A program made the position numbers and the translations under genes. Under the pieces are notes generated by a model, which was given only the letters and a program-made list of their open reading frames with translations, made no database searches and was not told where the DNA came from. This document shows, piece after piece, positions 6,728-10,953 of a stretch of DNA of 10,953 nucleotides. Every line of letters begins with the position of its first letter. Position 1 is the stretch's first letter. Source of the stretch: Bacillota bacterium. Its GTDB lineage: Bacteria > Bacillota > Bacilli > Paenibacillales > Paenibacillaceae. The stretch is taken from contig JAEWJS010000066.1 in NCBI GenBank assembly GCA_023386495.1, forward strand, positions 1 through 10,953, written 5' to 3'.

Positions 6728-8028
6728 ACGAGAACAAGATTGCGCTGATGCATAAGCTAAGGCCGCTTAGAAGCCTATGGATCGGCCTTACGGAGACGCT
6801 GGTTCTGCTGCCGATTCCGATCCTCGTTGCGGCCTACCTGCTGCCGGGTACGCAGGGCTTGTTGTGGATGCTGCTGCTGCCGCTAATCTATTGGCTCGCT
6901 GAACGATCGACCGTTCGCATGAAGCGCATTCGCATGGTATACCGGCTGTTGTTCGCCGGCCTATACGGATATGCCGCTGCTTGGGTCATGTTCGACAGCC
7001 TGCCAGGTCTATTGCTAGCTGGCATCGTAGGCGCGGGCATCGCCTATCGGGGCACTTCGCCGCTCATGCCGGACGATTCGAACCAGCTTCGCGAGCTTCT
7101 GCTGCCGGGCATCATCATCTACTTCCTCGTATCCGCGATCGGTCTGCGTTTCGAACCGGTCACGGAGTATCGAACTTTATTGACCATCGGCGGAATTGCG
7201 GCCGTAATGCTGACCTTGGTCCGCTCGAATCGGCTCGCCCTCATCGATGCGAATTACAGCGGACGAAGCGGTCGACAGGTCCCGAAGTCGGTGCTTGCCC
7301 GTAACCGCATTATGGTCGGAACGTTCGCTGCCATCCTTGCCTTCATTGTCTCGTTCCGTTTCCTAGAGGAATTATGGCATCGGCTGCGAGCGTGGCTGCA
7401 GTCGGCATTAAGCGGACTTGGCGGGGATCGGGTGGAAGAACCGCCCAGACAAGAGATGCCGACGCAAACACCGGAATCGCCGATGCTGCCAGAGCCGGTT
7501 AACGAACCGAATGCGATCCTGAAGCTGCTAGAGACGATTATGATGTACGTGGTCTTCATCCTGCTGGCCGTCGCGGCTGTCTATGTGCTCGTCTTGCTCA
7601 TTCGCCGAATCCCCTTCGTCGCCAAGCTGGCGGCCCGTTGGCTGGCCGCTTGGCGCGGTCGAACGCGCGATGAGGGAAGCAAAGGTTATGAGGATGAAGT
7701 GGAGAGCGTCGCGCCGACCGACAGCTGGGCCGATCGCATCTCGCGCCGCGTCTCGGGGTGGTTCGGGGGCGAGTCGTGGTCGAAGCTGTCCGAATCCGAT
7801 CGCGTCCGTTATCTGTTCCGGAAGCGATTCAGGGAAGCCGCCAAGAACGGGTTCGAGTATCGCCCTGCGATGACGCCGCATGAGAATGCGGAGGCGCTCA
7901 ACCGATCGAAGCCTGAACAAGCCAATAACAATCGTGAGCTGACGACACTGTACGAGGAAGTCCGTTACGGGAATCGGCGCGTCACGAATGAGGAAGCCAA
8001 TCAGTGGAAGTCCAAGTGGGGCCTGTGA
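6724..8028 (+). CDS. Polytopic membrane protein with C-terminal DUF4129 domain
   Basis: This 434-residue protein has about seven hydrophobic segments between residues 20 and 213, then a Pro/Glu-rich linker (about 236-262), one more segment at about 271-293 and a cytosolic tail. The tail at about 359-430 matches DUF4129, with features such as YLFRKRFREAAKNGFEYRP, the TPHE motif and the LYEEVRYGNRRVTNEEA end. In most MoxR operons this domain is found at the end of a transglutaminase-like membrane protein or beside one. Here no transglutaminase Cys-His-Asp core is visible, the extracellular linker region being too short for it. It may be a divergent or reduced member, or the transglutaminase gene lies elsewhere. 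It overlaps the DUF58 gene by four bases. The AGGGAGGAG ribosome site lies within that gene. Function is inferred from context only. Confidence 0.8.
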   Translation: MNENKIALMHKLRPLRSLWIGLTETLVLLPIPILVAAYLLPGTQGLLWMLLLPLIYWLAERSTVRMKRIRMVYRLLFAGLYGYAAAWVMFDSLPGLLLAGIVGAGIAYRGTSPLMPDDSNQLRELLLPGIIIYFLVSAIGLRFEPVTEYRTLLTIGGIAAVMLTLVRSNRLALIDANYSGRSGRQVPKSVLARNRIMVGTFAAILAFIVSFRFLEELWHRLRAWLQSALSGLGGDRVEEPPRQEMPTQTPESPMLPEPVNEPNAILKLLETIMMYVVFILLAVAAVYVLVLLIRRIPFVAKLAARWLAAWRGRTRDEGSKGYEDEVESVAPTDSWADRISRRVSGWFGGESWSKLSESDRVRYLFRKRFREAAKNGFEYRPAMTPHENAEALNRSKPEQANNNRELTTLYEEVRYGNRRVTNEEANQWKSKWGL

Positions 8029-8048
8029 GCAATCACAGGTCCTTGTTT
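8018..8048 (+). terminator. Terminator overlapping the stop codon of the DUF4129 gene
   Basis: A 10-bp stem, with one G-U pair, joins GGGCCTGTGA (8019-8028) to TCACAGGTCC (8033-8042) around the GNRA tetraloop GCAA, then TTGTTT. The left arm holds the last codons and the stop of the DUF4129 gene. It marks the end of the moxR operon. Confidence 0.75.
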
Positions 8049-8163
8049 ACTTAACGCGGTCGCCCATCTTCGATTGACAGGCGATAGAGGATTTTCCACG
8101 CTTTTTGTCGAATAACAAAGGAGCTGGTTCGTTACATCCGGCTGACTCAACTATGAATTCGGC

Positions 8164-8170
8164 AGGTGAA
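8164..8170 (+). promoter_or_regulatory. Ribosome binding site that decides the start of the response regulator
   Basis: AGGTGAA lies six bases before ATG 8177. The in-frame ATG at 8153 and the TTG at 8105 have no purine-rich site at a useful distance; the AAAGGAG at 8117-8123 is about 30 bases from ATG 8153 and downstream of the TTG. Confidence 0.65.
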
Positions 8171-8176
8171 AGCAAG

Positions 8177-9811
8177 ATGAATAAATACCAAGAGGCTCTG
8201 CGAGTCTCTATCGATACCCAACTGACGCAATGGCTGCGTCAATCAGCCCAATCGATTCCCGGCGATGACGTCTACCGTTTCTTGCACTCGATTAAGGGAA
8301 CGGCGGGCACAATCGGGTTAACGGCACTGTCTGAGGCTGCGGACAGATGCATGCATACCCTCGAGCATACGGATGCCATGCAAGCGGACTGGGATCCGGA
8401 TTCCTTGCGGGATTTCTTAGCTCCGCTGCTGAGAACAGTCAGCGGCGCCTTATCCATGCCGGTACTTGGACTCGGAGCAGATGAGGATGAACGTCAGGCA
8501 GCAGCTATTGCGAACGGGACGGAGGGAAGCAATCGGCCTACCGTTCTGCTCGTCGACGACGATCCGACCTTCCTCGTCTACCTGAGAGAAGGATTAGAAG
8601 AACGCGGGTATGTCGTCATCACTGCGAACAATCCCGTGCAAGGCATGGAACAACTGCACGCCTTCGAACCGGATTGCGTCATCGTCGACCTGGTCTCGGA
8701 GCACGGATCCGGCTTCGACATGCTGCTCGCCTTGCGCGGCAAGGTCAAGCATCAGTTCATCCCGACTACGATTGTCAGCGCAGACGATTCCAGAGCAAGC
8801 CGCATTAAAGCTTACCGGCTGGGGGCGGATGACTATGTCGCCAAGCCGCTCGATATCGGCGAGCTGTCCGCAAGGCTTGAACGCCAGTTGGACCGCAAGC
8901 GCTTGTTCGATCGGATGGTCATTACCGACGAGTTGACCGGCGCGCTGCGCCGCTCGCAATGGCTGGAGGAGTTCGACCGTTACGCCAAGCTGCGGGCAGA
9001 CGACCGTTCCGTCGCGGTCGGTCTCGTGGACATCAAGGGACTCCGGGCGCTGAACGAGAAGCTGGGATCGGCCGCGGGCGACCTCGCCCTGGAGACAGCC
9101 GGCCGCTTGCTGCTTGAACAGCTGCAAGCGAATCACGCGTCGATCGTCAGGCAGAGCGGAGGCACGTTCCTCGTAATGCTCGCGGATTGCTCACTGGAGC
9201 AGGCAGCGGAACAGCTTCGCCAATTCGCGGAGCGTTGCGCTGCTATCGAGCTATCGACGGAAGGGGCACGCGATGGCTTCCATACGCAGGCGAATTTCGC
9301 CGTTCAGCTGATGGAGGGCAGCGAAGCTTCCGCGTCTTATACGCTCGCTGCGGTGAAGGAAGCGCTCGAGAAGGTCAAGCAGCAAGCCGCGAACGATCGG
9401 AATGACCTTGCCGATCCGCCCATTGCCATTACGATTATCGACGATGATCCGATCATCCGCTCGATGCTGATGCATCATGCCGCGAACGTATTCCCGAGCT
9501 CCGCCACGCTCGAAGTGAACGCTTATCCAGACGGTGAAACGTTCATGAATCAGGCGAATCTCGACGGATCCCATCCTCATATCGTCATCCTGGATCGCAT
9601 GATGCCGCGCATGGACGGCTTCGAAGTGCTGCAGCGTCTGCGCTCGCGCGCAGACGGATCACGCTTCACGATCCTCATGCTTACGGCTAAGAAGAATGAG
9701 GCCGACATTGTCCAAGCGCTCCGACTCGGAGCGGACGAATACATGACGAAGCCCTTCAACATTCGCGAGCTGGAGGCCCGGCTGCAGCGCCTGGCCAAGA
9801 GGCTGCATTAA
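8177..9811 (+). CDS. Multidomain phosphorelay protein: HPt, receiver, degenerate GGDEF, receiver
   Basis: This 544-residue soluble signalling protein has four domains. An N-terminal HPt domain (about 1-95) carries the phosphorylated His37 in FLHSIKGTAGTIG. A receiver domain follows (about 121-235) with Asp127-129, phospho-acceptor Asp171, Ser201 and Lys223. Next is a GGDEF fold (about 251-401), recognised by the DELTGALRR start and NEKLGSAAGDLAL, but the catalytic motif is SGGTF (327-331), so it is unlikely to make cyclic di-GMP. A second receiver ends the protein (about 416-544), with Asp422-424, acceptor Asp473 (LDRMMPRMDG), Thr503 and Lys525. No DNA-binding domain is present, so output is probably through protein contact. 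The start is chosen from the ribosome site; the longer frame to 8105 would add 24 residues. It is one base from the HEAT gene, implying coupled expression. A histidine kinase partner is not in the window. Confidence 0.88.
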   Translation: MNKYQEALRVSIDTQLTQWLRQSAQSIPGDDVYRFLHSIKGTAGTIGLTALSEAADRCMHTLEHTDAMQADWDPDSLRDFLAPLLRTVSGALSMPVLGLGADEDERQAAAIANGTEGSNRPTVLLVDDDPTFLVYLREGLEERGYVVITANNPVQGMEQLHAFEPDCVIVDLVSEHGSGFDMLLALRGKVKHQFIPTTIVSADDSRASRIKAYRLGADDYVAKPLDIGELSARLERQLDRKRLFDRMVITDELTGALRRSQWLEEFDRYAKLRADDRSVAVGLVDIKGLRALNEKLGSAAGDLALETAGRLLLEQLQANHASIVRQSGGTFLVMLADCSLEQAAEQLRQFAERCAAIELSTEGARDGFHTQANFAVQLMEGSEASASYTLAAVKEALEKVKQQAANDRNDLADPPIAITIIDDDPIIRSMLMHHAANVFPSSATLEVNAYPDGETFMNQANLDGSHPHIVILDRMMPRMDGFEVLQRLRSRADGSRFTILMLTAKKNEADIVQALRLGADEYMTKPFNIRELEARLQRLAKRLH

Positions 9812-9812
9812 G

Positions 9813-10871
9813 ATGCAGCAGGAATTGATGTTACCCGTCATTCTCGTGCTCGCGCTGACAGGCCTCTTGCTTGTGATGCTCCTATACCTCACGGTACGCA
9901 AGACGATCGGCAATCGACATCGCAGACGCTTGGAGTCAGCGATGGATGTCATGCGCCAACCCGTATTCGAGTGGCTGCAATACGGAACAGCGACCCGACA
10001 TTTACGTCTGACGCCCTCGATGGTCGTCCATGAAGCCGCCGAGCTGCTGCTTGAGCAATATACGCGCGTATTAAGCGGGGACGAGTTCGAAGCCCGAATA
10101 CGCGCATTCGCCGACAGTCAATTCACTTCGCAATATCGAGAACGCCTCAGGAAGCCAGGCAGAGGCACGCGGCTGAATACGCTGCGGCGAATCGAACGAT
10201 TCGATATGCGGCATATGGAAGCCGATCTGATCGGTCTCTTGGCGGATCCTCGCAAATTCAGCAAAATGACGACAGGGGAAATCGCTCTAACATTCAAGCT
10301 GCTGGCGAGATGGGATTCCGATGAAATGCTGCCCATGCTAAGACAATCCCGATTCACTTGCTCCGTCTACGAAGGGCGGTTAATCGCTGCAGGCATGAGC
10401 GAGTCCGCGCTGAGCCGCTTGCTGACCGATCGCGAGGCTTATCCCGAAGCCTGGATCCTCGTGGCCATTGACGTCATCGGGCTGCGAAGACTGGAAGGCA
10501 TGACCGACGAATTGTTGTCCCTGCTGGAGCATCCGGACAGCGAATTCCGCATTCGATCGCTCAAGGCGCTCAGCGAGCTGAGCCTTGTACCCGCGGATCC
10601 GCGATTCCTGCAGCATGCGCAATCCGGGCAGTGGGAAGAACGCAATATGGCGGCCAAGCTATTCGGTAAGCTGCGCGACCCGATCTATACGCAGCCGCTG
10701 CTGGGACTGCTCTCCGACCCCTCTTGGTTCGTACGTTCGCAGGCCGCGCAGTCGATCATGCAGTATCCGAACGGGCAAGCACTGCTCCAGCATGCAGCCG
10801 AGCATGCAGAGGATCGTTATGCCCGCGACATGGCCGCCGAATGGAAGGGAAGGGGGCTGCCGAATGCGTAA
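9813..10871 (+). CDS. Membrane-anchored HEAT-repeat protein
   Basis: This 352-residue protein has one N-terminal membrane segment (about 7-27) followed by a basic stretch (RKTIGNRHRRR), which places the rest in the cytosol. The remainder is helical. HEAT-like repeats are clear from about 231 to 330, with short helix pairs such as ELLSLLEHPDSEFRIRSLKALSEL and LLGLLSDPSWFVRSQAAQSIM; earlier units (about 134-225) are weaker. HEAT repeats bind other proteins, so a scaffold between the preceding phosphorelay protein and the following membrane protein is a reasonable inference. The ATG lies one base after the previous stop. An AAGAGG is ten bases upstream; a second ATG at 9828 is a less likely start. 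The gene ends eight bases into the next one. No catalytic motif is visible. Confidence 0.82.
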   Translation: MQQELMLPVILVLALTGLLLVMLLYLTVRKTIGNRHRRRLESAMDVMRQPVFEWLQYGTATRHLRLTPSMVVHEAAELLLEQYTRVLSGDEFEARIRAFADSQFTSQYRERLRKPGRGTRLNTLRRIERFDMRHMEADLIGLLADPRKFSKMTTGEIALTFKLLARWDSDEMLPMLRQSRFTCSVYEGRLIAAGMSESALSRLLTDREAYPEAWILVAIDVIGLRRLEGMTDELLSLLEHPDSEFRIRSLKALSELSLVPADPRFLQHAQSGQWEERNMAAKLFGKLRDPIYTQPLLGLLSDPSWFVRSQAAQSIMQYPNGQALLQHAAEHAEDRYARDMAAEWKGRGLPNA

Positions 10872-10953
10872 CCTATGGCCGTTGCTTGAGAACGTGCTTA
10901 CATGGCTGTCGGTCACGGTACTCGTGTATATGGGCGTCGTGATTCTCTTCTAC
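10864..10953 (+). CDS. N-terminal fragment of a membrane protein, cut by the window end
   Basis: Only 30 codons are visible: MRNLWPLLENV followed by a hydrophobic stretch (LTWLSVTVLVYMGVVILFY) that should be the first membrane segment. It overlaps the HEAT gene by eight bases and has AGGGGG seven bases before its ATG (10851-10856), so it is very likely real and cotranslated. Hydrophobic starts of this style occur in membrane glycosyltransferases of family 2, which would suit a polysaccharide-export operon, but 30 residues cannot prove it. Confidence 0.7.
   Translation, partial: MRNLWPLLENVLTWLSVTVLVYMGVVILFY

Noticed and set aside
8074..8079. Perfect -35 hexamer TTGACA before the response regulator
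   Set aside because: At spacings of 16 to 18 bases the sequence is GC-rich (CACGCT at 17) and nothing resembles a -10 hexamer, so I did not call a promoter. It may be used with an activator.
8060..8084. TCGCC/GGCGA hairpin before the response regulator
   Set aside because: A 5-bp stem with a 15-base loop is expected by chance in DNA of this composition.

Overview
The window looks like chromosomal DNA from a GC-rich, spore-forming-type Firmicute, most likely Paenibacillus, Cohnella or a relative. The grounds are strong purine-rich Shine-Dalgarno sequences, TTG starts, compact rho-independent terminators, a YugJ-type alcohol dehydrogenase and a modAB pair without an ATPase, as in Bacillus. The taxon is inferred from gene content and base composition; no marker gene is present.

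Layout. Positions 1-390 hold no gene: a terminator for something to the left, then two diverged copies of an 84-bp direct repeat full of small hairpins. On the minus strand (391-1893) sits modA-modB, a molybdate binding lipoprotein and permease transcribed from a promoter at 1924-1952. Divergent from it on the plus strand is an iron-type alcohol dehydrogenase (2005-3171) with its own terminator. A small Nudix hydrolase follows, with an extended -10 promoter and a cre-like site, then an unrecognised Gln/Ser/Asn-rich protein with a helical C-terminal half, closed by a hairpin terminator. From 4640 comes a three-gene operon: a MoxR AAA+ ATPase, a DUF58 protein, and a membrane protein with a C-terminal DUF4129 domain. 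Its promoter region has two GTTA-N3-TAAC dyads just upstream of the -35. The operon ends in a terminator that overlaps the last stop codon. A second cluster starts at 8177 and runs off the window: an HPt-REC-degenerate GGDEF-REC signalling protein, a membrane-anchored HEAT-repeat protein, and the first 30 codons of a hydrophobic protein.

How they may work together. ModA captures molybdate or tungstate and ModB moves it, with an ATPase supplied from elsewhere. MoxR, DUF58 and DUF4129 proteins are usually found together and are thought to act at the membrane in complex assembly or envelope functions; here no transglutaminase domain is present in the operon. The last cluster is tightly coupled (gap of 1 base, then overlap of 8), so the phosphorelay-type protein, the HEAT protein and the truncated membrane protein probably act in one process. 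The signalling protein keeps its phosphorylation residues but has lost the GGDEF active site. I regard the last cluster and the moxR operator region as the parts most worth following. I saw no tRNA, rRNA, CRISPR array, insertion sequence or phage gene.
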